A stretch of DNA of 64,000 nt from Streptomyces vietnamensis (lineage in GTDB: Bacteria; Actinomycetota; Actinomycetes; Streptomycetales; Streptomycetaceae), in NCBI RefSeq assembly GCF_000830005.1, contig NZ_CP010407.1, positions 682,001 to 746,000 on the forward strand, given 5' to 3'. Of the stretch, positions 26,803-34,862 are shown in pieces (position 1 is the first letter of the stretch; the number at the start of each line of letters is the position of its first letter). A model generated the notes under the pieces. It did not search any database. It was not told the DNA's origin and saw only the letters and a list, made by a program, of their open reading frames with translations. The translations under genes were made by a program, and so were the position numbers.

Positions 26803-27624
26803 ATGACGCCCCTTCATGATCATGCCCGGCAGGCCCTCGCCCACGTCGCCGACCGCTCCACCGGCGATCCGCTCGACCCGGCCCTGCGGATCACCCTCAA
26901 CTTCCACCCGCACTTCCTGCACCGGCTCGCGGACGAGGGGGTCTACCGCTCCCAGTTCGTCACCGGCACCAGCAACGGCGGCCTCACCGCCCGCCCCGGC
27001 GGGGACCGCTGGCACTGGGAGAGCCGCATCTTCGGCGGGGCGTACGACGCGGCCCCGGCGGAGACGCGCCCCGTGTACGGCGCCCTCGACTTCCGCCGCC
27101 GCCCCTTCGGCGCCGCTCCCCGCTTCGGCTCCGCCCATCTGCGGCTCACGACGGCCGCCCTGCACCGGGCGACCTTCTGCTATCCGGACAGCTTCCTGGA
27201 GCCCGACGACTTCGGCGTCGCGTCCCGGATGCGCCTGATCGCCCTCGCCGAGGCCGACGAGAAGGATCCGCTCGACGACTACATCGAGGCGCAGGTCCAC
27301 GGCCCGGTGATGATCGGGCGGGACGTGGAGGCGCTGGTCCTGGACCCGAGCCACCGGGGCACGGAGGTGGAGGAGGCGGCGCGGCGGCTGCCGTGCCCGG
27401 TGGAGTGGCACGGGGGTTTCCGCGTCTCCGTCGACGAGCTGCGGCGGTATCCCGACTTCCGGGGACCCGAGTACGTGGAGCTCGCGGCCCGGATCGCCGT
27501 CGACGGCCGCCTCGACCCCCGGATCGTGCAGGAGGCGGCCGCCTCGGGACGGTACGACCAGCAGGACGTGAAGAAGGTCTGGCACTACCTGGCCCGCTTC
27601 GGCGCCCCCGCCGCCCGCCCTTAG
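26803..27624 (+). CDS. DUF3626 domain-containing protein
   Basis: This is a 273-residue protein matching the DUF3626 family: ITLNFHPHFLHRLADEGVYRS..., with segments GVYRSQFVTGTSNGGLTA, ESRIFGGAYD, YGALDFRRRPFGAAPRFGSA and FCYPDSFLEPDDFG, and EVEEAARRLPCPVEWHGGF near the end. The histidines, the SNG motif and ADP-ribosyltransferase-like spacing have led to suggestions that related families are toxins, but this is not demonstrated. It is divergent from ThuA and its stop overlaps by four bases the stop of the HTH gene. Confidence 0.8.
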   Translation: MTPLHDHARQALAHVADRSTGDPLDPALRITLNFHPHFLHRLADEGVYRSQFVTGTSNGGLTARPGGDRWHWESRIFGGAYDAAPAETRPVYGALDFRRRPFGAAPRFGSAHLRLTTAALHRATFCYPDSFLEPDDFGVASRMRLIALAEADEKDPLDDYIEAQVHGPVMIGRDVEALVLDPSHRGTEVEEAARRLPCPVEWHGGFRVSVDELRRYPDFRGPEYVELAARIAVDGRLDPRIVQEAAASGRYDQQDVKKVWHYLARFGAPAARP

Positions 27625-27959
27625 GGCTCCCGGCCAGGACCGCCTTGTTCGATCTGCTGGATGAGCCGCTTGAGCTGGGTGACTTCGTCCTTGAGGGCGC
27701 GGTCGCCGGCGGGCGTGAGGGAGAGCCAGGTGCGGGGTCGTCTTCCCTCGTACCCCTTCTCGATCTCGACGAGGCCGGCCTTCTCCAGGACGGTCAGGTG
27801 CTGGCTGAGGTTTCCGGCGGTGAGGCCGAGGGCCGTGCGCAGGAAGCCGAACTCGACGCGGCGGGCCTGGTGGGCGACGGTGAGGATGCCGAGGCGCACG
27901 CGCTGGTGGACCACGTCGTCCAGGCCGGTGACAGGGTGCGGGGCGGGCTGGTCGGTCAT
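27621..27959 (-). CDS. Winged-helix (ArsR/MarR-like, HTH_34) regulator
   Basis: This is a 112-residue winged-helix DNA-binding protein: RVRLGILTVAHQARRVEFGFLR, the recognition helix LTAGNLSQHLTVLEKAGLVEI and the wing KGYEGRRPRTWLSLTPAGDRAL. It has no obvious effector domain or metal cysteines. It overlaps the upstream membrane-protein gene by ATGA (27956-27959), so the two are co-translated. Such pairs commonly autoregulate; the best candidate operator is the palindrome at 28777-28792. Confidence 0.85.
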   Translation of the reverse strand: MTDQPAPHPVTGLDDVVHQRVRLGILTVAHQARRVEFGFLRTALGLTAGNLSQHLTVLEKAGLVEIEKGYEGRRPRTWLSLTPAGDRALKDEVTQLKRLIQQIEQGGPGREP

Positions 27960-28702
27960 GAGGCGGCGCGCCGGTGGGTGGACTCGGCCAGGGCGGAGCC
28001 GAGGGCGCCGAGCAGAAGGAGCACGCCGGGGACGGCGAAGTGGGGCACGGTGGACCAGGGAGAGGTGGCCGGGATCCCCCACCCGCCGGGCCTGAGCGGC
28101 ACCAGTTCGATGGCCAGGTACACAGCGGCGAGCAGCAGCAGGACGCGGCTGCGTTCCACCCAGGCCAGCACCAGCAGGGGCAGCCCGACGACTGTGGCGT
28201 TCCCGGTGAGCTGTTCGAGGAACAGCGTCACCCCGGAGTCCGCGTCGAGGCGCAGGCCCCAGAAGTCGAGCGGTTCGCCGGGGTTCGGCATCCCGTGACG
28301 AAGGCTCCACATCTGGGTGGCGGCCACCAGACCGACCAGGACGATCCCGGTGAGGATGTACGGCCGGACGGGGGTGCCGACACCTCGGTCGCGGGAGCGG
28401 CGTACGTAGAACACGGCGGTCGCGGCGTAGGCGACGGCGAGGCCGACCGTCCAGTAGAGGGGCGAGCCCTGGCTGATCAGGGTGCAGCCGGTGCCACCGG
28501 CGGGGTCGCCCGCCGGGCAGGGAACGGTCTTGACCTCGAAGGTGAGGCGGCCGGCCAGGATTCCGCCCAGCGTGAGCACGCCGAGGAGCAGGAGGGGGAA
28601 CCAGGCCCCGCGCTGAGCGGCCCGGACCCGGCGGGTGAGTTCGCCGAGGCCTGCGAGGACTTCTTGGGGTGTGCCCGGTGAGGGCACCGATGCGTCTGCC
28701 AT
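27956..28702 (-). CDS. Integral membrane protein, coupled to the HTH regulator
   Basis: This is a 248-residue protein with about six hydrophobic helices (GAWFPLLLLGVLTLGGILAG, YWTVGLAVAYAATAVFYV, ILTGIVLVGLVAATQMW, VGLPLLVLAW, VLLLLAAVYLAIELV, AVPGVLLLLGALGSALA). Two cysteines lie in the first extracellular loop (VPCPAGDPAGGTGCTL). No family is recognised with confidence. Start candidates are ATG 28702 and ATG 28708; neither has a strong ribosome binding site. Its four-base overlap with the downstream regulator suggests that the regulator controls this protein or responds to it. Confidence 0.75.
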   Translation of the reverse strand: MADASVPSPGTPQEVLAGLGELTRRVRAAQRGAWFPLLLLGVLTLGGILAGRLTFEVKTVPCPAGDPAGGTGCTLISQGSPLYWTVGLAVAYAATAVFYVRRSRDRGVGTPVRPYILTGIVLVGLVAATQMWSLRHGMPNPGEPLDFWGLRLDADSGVTLFLEQLTGNATVVGLPLLVLAWVERSRVLLLLAAVYLAIELVPLRPGGWGIPATSPWSTVPHFAVPGVLLLLGALGSALAESTHRRAAS

Positions 28703-28765
28703 GCACATCAGCTTTGCATCACAAACCAGTTGGAACAAGAGACTCCGCGAAGCACTTCGGATCCG

Positions 28766-28794
28766 TTGTCGTATCGGATACATCTCTGTATCTT
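28766..28794 (+). promoter_or_regulatory. Promoter with overlapping GATACA-TGTATC operator for the aldolase gene
   Basis: TTGTCG (28766-28771) and TATCTT (28789-28794) are separated by 17 bases, the spacing of a vegetative promoter. The perfect inverted repeat GATACATCTCTGTATC (28777-28792) covers the spacer and most of the -10 box, as expected for a repressor site. This is the most AT-rich stretch nearby. The bound regulator is probably the adjacent winged-helix protein or the TetR protein at 29655. Confidence 0.6.
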
Positions 28795-28836
28795 TTGGCG
28801 CGCCGCGCCCCACCGCCCCCTCACCGAGGAGCCCTC

Positions 28837-29643
28837 ATGAGCACCGTGCCGTCCGCTCTCGCCGCCGCCGTCGGGCCGCTGCCCGCCGGGGCGATCGTGC
28901 CGCTGCCGCCGGCCTTCGAGTCCGTCGAGGAGGAGCGCCGCTATCGCAAGGAGCAGCTCGCGGCCGGGTTCCGGATCTTCGGGAGGTTCGGCTTCTCCGA
29001 GGGGGTCGCCGGGCACATCACGGTCCGCGACCCCGGCGACCCGAACGCCTTCTGGGTCAACCCCTTCGGCATGAGCTTCACCCAGATCAAGGCCTCGGAC
29101 CTGATCCTGGTGGACCACGAGGGGAACGTCCTCGAAGGGCGGCGGCCCGTGAACCGGGCCGCGTTCGTCATCCACTCGCGGGTCCACGCGGCCCGCCCCG
29201 ACGCGGTCGCCGCCGCGCACTCGCACTCCCTGCACGGCAAGGCCTTCTCCAGCCTCGGCATCCCGCTCGATCCGATCACCCAGGACGCCTGCGCGTTCTT
29301 CGAGGACCACGGGATCTACGACGACTACCGGGGCGTGGTGAACGAGACCGAGGAGGGCGAGCGGGTCGCCAAGGCCCTCGGCGACTTCAAGGCGGTCATC
29401 CTCAAGAACCACGGGCTGCTCACGGTCGGCCACTCCGTCGCCGAGGCCGTGTGGTGGTTCGTCACCATGGAGCGCTCCTGCCAGGCGCAGCTCCTGGCGA
29501 TGGCGGCGGGCACCCCGCAGCTCATCGACCGCGAGACGGCCCTGCTCACCCGGGGGCAGATCGGCGGGCACCTGGCCGGCTGGTTCCAGGCGCGCCCGCT
29601 GTGGGACCAGATCACCGCGTCCGATCCCGACCTCTTCGACTGA
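28837..29643 (+). CDS. Class II aldolase/adducin-family protein
   Basis: This is a 268-residue protein. The zinc-binding histidines of the class II aldolase head appear as AAHSHSLHGKAF (H-x-H-x3-H), with a further histidine in KNHGLLTVG. SEGVAGHITVRDPGDP is the phosphate-binding entry of the fold. This branch has 260-275 residues and differs from fuculose or ribulose phosphate aldolases, and its substrate is unknown. The ATG at 28837 follows GAGGAG. It is transcribed from the promoter at 28766 and converges on the TetR gene. Confidence 0.85.
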   Translation: MSTVPSALAAAVGPLPAGAIVPLPPAFESVEEERRYRKEQLAAGFRIFGRFGFSEGVAGHITVRDPGDPNAFWVNPFGMSFTQIKASDLILVDHEGNVLEGRRPVNRAAFVIHSRVHAARPDAVAAAHSHSLHGKAFSSLGIPLDPITQDACAFFEDHGIYDDYRGVVNETEEGERVAKALGDFKAVILKNHGLLTVGHSVAEAVWWFVTMERSCQAQLLAMAAGTPQLIDRETALLTRGQIGGHLAGWFQARPLWDQITASDPDLFD

Positions 29644-29654
29644 TCCGCGGGCCC

Positions 29655-30305
29655 CTAGGGCCTGTCCGGCCCTGATCCGCCGGACAGGCCCTGGTCGGGG
29701 ATCTCGCGCGTCGTCGCCTCCAGGAGCGGGGCGAGGAACTGCCGTTCCAGGGTGCCGGGCGGCAGCTCGGCCGGCTCCACGTAGCTCTGCGCGAGACCGC
29801 CCTCGCGCAGAGCGATGAGGAGGCGGGCGAACCGGTCGGCCTCCACGGTCAGTTCGCGTCTGGCCCGGCGCAGGACGAGGGTGAGGCCGCGGGCGATCTC
29901 GGCCCGCAGCCGCTCGTCGTGGCGCGCGAGCACCCAGGCGGCCTGCGGGTCGCGGATCGCGTGCAGGGTGAACTCGGTGGTGACGAGGTACCAGTCCCGC
30001 TCGTCGGGCTCGACGCGGGCGGCGAGCTCCGCGAGCCGGGTCAGGGTGTACTCCTCGGGGGTCAGCGCGTCGATGGCCTCGGCGAGGCGCCGCACGGTCC
30101 GCTCGCTGTGCTCGTCGAAGAGGGCGAGGAAGAGCTCCTCCTTGCTCGCGAAGTTCGAGTAGTACGCGCCCCGCGTGTAGCCGGCGCGCTCGCAGACCTG
30201 CTCGATGGTCGTCGCGTGGAAGCCGTGCTCGGCGAAGGTCTCCAGGGCCGCCTTCAGGAGCGCCGCGCGGGTGCGGGGCCGCCGCCTGGTGACACCTTTC
30301 GGCAC
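29655..30305 (-). CDS. TetR-family regulator whose C-terminus is encoded by a dispersed palindrome
   Basis: This is a 216-residue TetR protein: RTRAALLKAALETFAEHGFHATTIEQVCERAGYTRGAYY..., the usual HTH with YTRGAYYSNFASKEELF. The start at GTG 30305 follows GAGGAGG. The last residues (DQGLSGGSGPDRP) and the TAG stop come from the dispersed 36-bp palindrome at 29657-29692, so the C-terminal tail is probably a late addition. It is divergent from the FHA-ABC gene and convergent with the aldolase gene; either could be its target. Confidence 0.88.
   Translation of the reverse strand: MPKGVTRRRPRTRAALLKAALETFAEHGFHATTIEQVCERAGYTRGAYYSNFASKEELFLALFDEHSERTVRRLAEAIDALTPEEYTLTRLAELAARVEPDERDWYLVTTEFTLHAIRDPQAAWVLARHDERLRAEIARGLTLVLRRARRELTVEADRFARLLIALREGGLAQSYVEPAELPPGTLERQFLAPLLEATTREIPDQGLSGGSGPDRP
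29657..29692. repeat. Intact dispersed palindrome (copy 1)
   Basis: Arms AGGGCCTGTCCGG (29657-29669) and CCGGACAGGCCCT (29680-29692) are perfectly complementary over 13 bp with a 10-base centre CCCTGATCCG. It lies between converging genes (aldolase ends 29643) and within the TetR coding end, so it can act as a bidirectional terminator. Confidence 0.85.
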
Positions 30306-30393
30306 GGGTGCGTCCTCCTCGTTCGGGCCGCTCGCGCGGCGGACGCCCACCTTACCGGCGTCCTCTTCCCGGGCGGCGATCAGCACCGGCGGA

Positions 30394-30399
30394 TAAAAT
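30394..30399 (+). promoter_or_regulatory. TAAAAT -10 box, likely leaderless start of the FHA-ABC gene
   Basis: TAAAAT is a near-consensus -10 hexamer ending 7 bases before the ATG at 30407. Transcription would then begin at or next to the start codon, and no ribosome binding site is present, both consistent with a leaderless mRNA. Confidence 0.5.
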
Positions 30400-30406
30400 T
30401 CGACGC

Positions 30407-33115
30407 ATGGCAGAGCGGCCCGTCGTGCCCGCGGCGCCCGATCTGGTCCTCGAGATCGACGGGGACGCGACGCTCATGAACCCGAGCCGCGTCTATCGCA
30501 TCGGGCGCGACCCCACCAGCGACATCGTGCTCCAGGACGCCCGGGCGTCCTGGCACCACGCGGTGCTCAGCGCCGCCGGCGGCCACTGGACGCTGGTGGA
30601 CGAGGGCAGTACGAACGGCACGTTCGCGGACGGGCTGCGGGTCGTCCGGCCGCGGGAGGTCGGTCCCGGGACGGTCGTACGGTTCGGGCATCCGGCCGAC
30701 GGGCCGCGCGCGGTCCTCCTGACCGGTACCCCGGCCGAGCCGGCGGGGCCCCGTGTCGTACCGGCCGAACCCCGCGTCGTACCGGAGCCGCCCGAGTTCC
30801 GGCCGGAGCCCGCACCGGAACCGCCGCTCGATTCCCGGCCGAAGTCCGCACCGGAGCCGCCGCCCCATTCCCGGCCGGAGCCCGCACCGGAGCCCTGGCC
30901 CGCACCGGAGCCGGAGGACCCCCCGCTGCTGCCGCCCCCGCCACCTCCGGAGGCCGTACGCGACCTCCCGCCCGAGGCCGCCGTCGCGCCCGTACGGGAG
31001 CCGCCGCCCGAGGCCCCGCCGCTCCCCCTGCCGGAACCGTCGGCGGTCGGTCACGGCCGGCCCGTGACGCCGCGGCCCCCCTCCGTCCGGCATCCGGCCG
31101 CGACCGGTACCTTCCGGCAGCCGACGTCCGTGCGGCCGCTGCCCACCCACAGCATCCGGATCGGGCGCGCCCCCGACAACGACGTGGTCGTCGCCGACCT
31201 CGTCGTCTCCCGGCGGCACGCCGAACTCCGCGCCCATCCCGACGGCACCTACTGGATCCACGACCTCGGCAGCCACAACGGCACCTTCCTCAACGGCGCT
31301 CCCGTCGTCGACGCCCGGGTGACGTCGGAGGACATCGTCGGCATCGGCCGGGCCGCGTTCTGTCTGATCGGCGGGCAGCTCGTCGAGTTCACCGACACCG
31401 GCGAGGTGTCCCTCGACGTCCGCTCGCTCGCGGTGACCGTCGACCACGGGCGCAAGACCCTCCTCGACGAGGTGTCGTTCCCGGTGGGCCAGAAGTGCCT
31501 GCTCGCGGTCGTCGGCCCGTCCGGTGCCGGGAAGTCGACGCTCCTGGGCGCGCTCACCGGCCAGCGTCCGGCCGACCGGGGCACGGTGCTCTACGACGGC
31601 CGTGACCTCTACCGGGACTACGCCGAGCTGCGCCAGCGCATCGGGCTCGTCCCGCAGGACGACATCCTGCACCTCCAGCTGACCGTCCGCCGGGCCCTCG
31701 GGTACGCCGCCGAACTCCGCTTCCCCGAGGACACCGTGGCGTCCGAACGGCGGGCCCGGGTCGACGAGGTGATCCGGGAGCTCGGACTCGTGGAGCGCGC
31801 CGAGCAGCCGATCCACAGCCTCTCCGGCGGCCAGCGCAAGCGGGTCAGCGTCGCCCTCGAACTGCTCACGAAGCCCTCCCTGCTCTTCCTCGACGAGCCG
31901 ACCTCGGGTCTCGACCCGGGCATGGACCGCTCCGTGATGCACATGCTGCGCGGGCTCGCGGACGACGGCCGCACGGTCGTCGTGGTCACCCACAGCGTGC
32001 TCAGCCTCGACGTGTGCGACCGGCTGCTCGTGCTCGCGCCGGGCGGCCGGGTCGCGTACTACGGGCCGCCCGCCGACACCCTCGGCTTCTTCGGCTTCGA
32101 GCAGTGGCCGGAGGCCTTCGAGGCCTTCGAGAACGACCGGGACCGCGACTGGGCCGAGCAGTACCGGGCCTCCCGCTTCCACCGCCGGTACGTCGCGGAC
32201 CCGATGGCCCACCCCGACACCCCCGCGCCCGCCGTGCCCGCCGGCGCCCCCGGGCCCGCCGACGGCCGGGCGGCCGCGGAGCCCGGGCCGCCGCCGAAGG
32301 CGCAGAGCTGGGGCTCCCAGCTGCGGACGCTCGTGCGCCGGTACGCGGCGGCGCTCTCCGCCGACCGGACCTTCCTCGCCATCATGATCGCCCTGCCGTT
32401 CGTGATGGGCGCGATGGCCCGGGCCCTGTCCGAGGGCAGCCTCAACCCCGAGTCGACGCTGAACGTGCTGCTCATCCTCTGCGTGGGCGGGGTCCTCACG
32501 GGCGCGGCGAACGCGGTGCGCGAACTGGTCAAGGAGCGCACGATCTACCGGCGCGAGAGAGCCGTCGGCCTGTCCCGCTCCGCCTACCTCGCCTCCAAGG
32601 TGGTGGTCCTCGGACTGATCACGGTCGTGCAGGCGGTGGTCCTGACCCTGGTCGCCCTGATCGGCGTGCCGCTGAACGTGCCCGGCGGCAAGGGCGTCCT
32701 GATGCCGCCGCTCGTGGAGATCACCCTCGCCGTCGCGCTCCTCGCCTTCACGGCGATGATGCTCGGTCTGCTGGTCTCGGCGCTCGTCCGCAAGGAGGAG
32801 GTGACGATGCCGCTGCTCGTCCTCCTCGCGATCGTGCAGGTGGTGTTCTGCGGGGCGCTCCTGAAGGTGCGCGGCACGCCCGTCCTGGAGCAGCTGGCCT
32901 GGCTGGTGCCCTCGCGGTGGGCGTTCGCGGCGATGGGCGCGACGATCGACATCGGGAGGATCGCGCCGAGCGAGAAGACCGCCGATCCGCTGATGCGGCA
33001 CACGGCCGAGGCCTGGCTGTTCGACATGGGCATGATGGTGGTGCTCTGTCTCGTCCTCGCTCTGGCCGTGGCCCGGCTGCTGCGGCGCCACGAGCCGGTC
33101 GTGATGCGGAGGTAG
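30407..33115 (+). CDS. ABC transporter with two FHA domains (Rv1747-like exporter)
   Basis: This 902-residue membrane protein contains FHA1 at 10-100 (GRDPTSDIVL with G33-R34, N70-G71), a proline-rich linker at 110-245 with repeated PEPAPEPP units, and FHA2 at 248-330 (GRAPDNDVVV, SRRH 268-271, N291-G292). The ABC ATPase follows: Walker A GPSGAGKST (370-378), LSGGQRKR (472-479) and Walker B LLFLDEPTSGLD. Six helices of an ABC-2 permease lie from about 640 to 895. This order is that of mycobacterial Rv1747, which its neighbour kinase PknF phosphorylates. Here too a kinase gene lies downstream in the same operon, so FHA-phosphothreonine control of export is likely. The cargo is unknown. Confidence 0.9.
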   Translation: MAERPVVPAAPDLVLEIDGDATLMNPSRVYRIGRDPTSDIVLQDARASWHHAVLSAAGGHWTLVDEGSTNGTFADGLRVVRPREVGPGTVVRFGHPADGPRAVLLTGTPAEPAGPRVVPAEPRVVPEPPEFRPEPAPEPPLDSRPKSAPEPPPHSRPEPAPEPWPAPEPEDPPLLPPPPPPEAVRDLPPEAAVAPVREPPPEAPPLPLPEPSAVGHGRPVTPRPPSVRHPAATGTFRQPTSVRPLPTHSIRIGRAPDNDVVVADLVVSRRHAELRAHPDGTYWIHDLGSHNGTFLNGAPVVDARVTSEDIVGIGRAAFCLIGGQLVEFTDTGEVSLDVRSLAVTVDHGRKTLLDEVSFPVGQKCLLAVVGPSGAGKSTLLGALTGQRPADRGTVLYDGRDLYRDYAELRQRIGLVPQDDILHLQLTVRRALGYAAELRFPEDTVASERRARVDEVIRELGLVERAEQPIHSLSGGQRKRVSVALELLTKPSLLFLDEPTSGLDPGMDRSVMHMLRGLADDGRTVVVVTHSVLSLDVCDRLLVLAPGGRVAYYGPPADTLGFFGFEQWPEAFEAFENDRDRDWAEQYRASRFHRRYVADPMAHPDTPAPAVPAGAPGPADGRAAAEPGPPPKAQSWGSQLRTLVRRYAAALSADRTFLAIMIALPFVMGAMARALSEGSLNPESTLNVLLILCVGGVLTGAANAVRELVKERTIYRRERAVGLSRSAYLASKVVVLGLITVVQAVVLTLVALIGVPLNVPGGKGVLMPPLVEITLAVALLAFTAMMLGLLVSALVRKEEVTMPLLVLLAIVQVVFCGALLKVRGTPVLEQLAWLVPSRWAFAAMGATIDIGRIAPSEKTADPLMRHTAEAWLFDMGMMVVLCLVLALAVARLLRRHEPVVMRR

Positions 33116-33119
33116 GTCT

Positions 33120-33212
33120 GTGTGCATCCGCGTGACGGAGGTGGTGGGACCGTGAGCGTCCCCGTGACGGAGGTGGTGGGGCCGTGAGCGTCCCTGTGAG
33201 GGAGGTGAGGCC
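33120..33212 (+). repeat. Three tandem GTGA-coupled mini-ORFs copied from the next gene's start
   Basis: Three adjacent units of about 29-32 bases each contain GGAGGTG and a GTG start. From 33120, 33152 and 33184 they encode VCIRVTEVVGP, VSVPVTEVVGP and VSVPVREVRP. Each stop TGA overlaps the next GTG as GTGA, the last one being the real start at 33213, whose product also begins VSVPV. The array thus duplicates the ribosome binding site and first five codons of the SH3-like gene. It may tune its translation or chain it to the ABC gene. Confidence 0.8.
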
Positions 33213-33857
33213 GTGAGCGTCCCCGTGTCCGAGTACGACGTGCCGGACTTCCGACCCACCCATGTGGTGCCCCGCTCCGGGCTCTCCGCCTGGGAGGCGC
33301 CCGATCCCGAGCTGCCCACGACGCCCCTCGACGCCTTCCTGCCCGTACGGCTCGTGGAGCGGACCGGCGACTGGGGGCGGGTGCTGTGCTCGAACGGCTG
33401 GACCGCGTGGGTCGACGCCCGCCTGCTCGTGAGCGTGCCGGACGACCCTCCGGCGGCGGGCCGGCCGCTGACCAGGACCGCCGATCCCCGGCCGCTCATC
33501 GCCCGCGCCGAGGACGCGCTCGGCCGCTACCGGCGGGCGGCGGAGGAGCTGGGCGCGGGCCGGCTCGACGGCGAGGGCTTCCGGCTGCGGACCCGCGGCC
33601 TGCGGGTCGGCATGGTCGTCGACGGCGAGTCGGTCTGGCTGTACGACGCGGAGCACGAGCGCTGGGTGTACTGCGACGGTGTCGGGCTCAGTACGTACGC
33701 GGCGTCGGCGGCGCCCTCGGCCGAACCCGTCCAGGAGCCCGAGGAGCCGGGACACGAACCGACGCAGGTGGTGCCCCAGGTGGATCCGGCGGTGGCGGCC
33801 GGGCCGCCGCCGACGCAGGTCGTGGGACCGACCGGACCGGCGGGTGAGGGCCGATGA
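33213..33857 (+). CDS. SH3-like protein with C-terminal TQVV motifs
   Basis: This is a 214-residue soluble protein. Residues 13-76 look like a small SH3 barrel (VPRSGLSAWEAPD, FLPVRLVERTGDWGRVLCSNGWTAWVDARLL). Residues 88-165 are a second compact region ending WLYDAEHERWVYCDGVGL. The acidic, proline-rich tail holds two TQVV motifs (184-187, 201-204), and THVV is at 16-19. Threonine with an aliphatic residue at +3 is a classic FHA-binding pattern once phosphorylated. Its stop overlaps the kinase ATG (ATGA). It is probably an adaptor or substrate of the kinase; not a recognised named family. Confidence 0.75.
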   Translation: MSVPVSEYDVPDFRPTHVVPRSGLSAWEAPDPELPTTPLDAFLPVRLVERTGDWGRVLCSNGWTAWVDARLLVSVPDDPPAAGRPLTRTADPRPLIARAEDALGRYRRAAEELGAGRLDGEGFRLRTRGLRVGMVVDGESVWLYDAEHERWVYCDGVGLSTYAASAAPSAEPVQEPEEPGHEPTQVVPQVDPAVAAGPPPTQVVGPTGPAGEGR

Positions 33858-34846
33858 CGGCCGTCGGGGCGCACGGGGACGCGGAGATCCCGGCGGGCCG
33901 GCCCTCTGGACTGCTCGGCAAGGAGATCGCGGGCTACCGCGTGGAGAGCGAGATCGGGCGCGGTGGCATGGCGGTCGTGTACCGGGCCAGGGACCTGCGT
34001 CTCGACCGTACGGTGGCGCTGAAGCTCCTTGCGCCCGAGCTGGCCCGCAACGACACCTTCCGCAAGCGCTTCGCACACGAGTCGCGGGTCGCCGCCTCGA
34101 TCGACCACCCGCACATCGTGCCGGTCTTCGAGGCGGGCGAGACGGAGGGCGTCCTCTACATCGCGATGCGGTACGTGGCGGGGCGGGACCTGGCGGCCCT
34201 CCTCGACCGCGAGGGGCCGCTGCCGCCGGTGAAGGCGGGCCGGATCGCGGCGCAGGTGGCCTCGGCCCTGGACGCGGCGCACGCGCACGACCTGGTGCAC
34301 CGCGACGTGAAGCCCGGCAACGTCCTGGTCGCCGAGGGCACCGACGGCGACCACCCGGAGCACGTGTACCTGACCGACTTCGGCCTGACGAAGAAATCTC
34401 TCTCGCTGACGGGCTTCACGACGGTGGGCGAGTTCGTCGGAACCCTCGACTACGTGGCGCCGGAGCAGATCTCGGGCAAGCCGGTGGACGGCCGGTGCGA
34501 TGTGTACAGCCTGGCGTGCGTGGTCTTCGAGACCCTGGTGGGGGCGCCGCCGTTCCGCCGCGACAACGACTGGGCGGTGCTGTGGGCGCAGCAGTACGAT
34601 CCGCCGCCGCCGCTCTCGGAGGTGCGGCCGGGGCTGCCGTCGGCGGCGGACGCGGTGTTCGCGCGGGCGCTGGCGAAGACGCCCGAGGAGCGGTACGGGA
34701 CGTGCCTGGAGTTCGTCGCCGAACTGCGCGCCGTCCTGGCGGACGCGCCCGGCGGCGGTCCGGCGGCGCCCAGGGGCCCGCGACGGCTCGGCGCGCCGCC
34801 CGCCCCGCCCGCGTGGGCGCGACCGGTCTTCCGGGAGCTGGACTAG
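33854..34846 (+). CDS. Soluble PknB-type serine/threonine kinase
   Basis: This is a 330-residue protein. The kinase core spans 27-290: GRGGMAVVYRA (35-45), K57, HRDVKPGNVL (149-158, D151), DFG (175-177), activation-loop threonines at 189-190, and GTLDYVAPEQ from 196. The tail is a short proline-rich segment without a transmembrane helix or PASTA repeats, unlike PknB and PknF. Overlap with the SH3-like gene by ATGA gives translational coupling. By analogy with PknF and Rv1747 the likely targets are the double-FHA ABC exporter and the SH3-like protein. That relationship is inferred from position and motifs. Confidence 0.9.
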   Translation: MTAVGAHGDAEIPAGRPSGLLGKEIAGYRVESEIGRGGMAVVYRARDLRLDRTVALKLLAPELARNDTFRKRFAHESRVAASIDHPHIVPVFEAGETEGVLYIAMRYVAGRDLAALLDREGPLPPVKAGRIAAQVASALDAAHAHDLVHRDVKPGNVLVAEGTDGDHPEHVYLTDFGLTKKSLSLTGFTTVGEFVGTLDYVAPEQISGKPVDGRCDVYSLACVVFETLVGAPPFRRDNDWAVLWAQQYDPPPPLSEVRPGLPSAADAVFARALAKTPEERYGTCLEFVAELRAVLADAPGGGPAAPRGPRRLGAPPAPPAWARPVFRELD

Positions 34847-34862
34847 GGAGGGGGTGCCTTTC

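Noticed and set aside
33120..33212. Start of the SH3-like gene further upstream
   Set aside because: Each upstream GTG frame ends in TGA within 12 codons, so the first open start is 33213.
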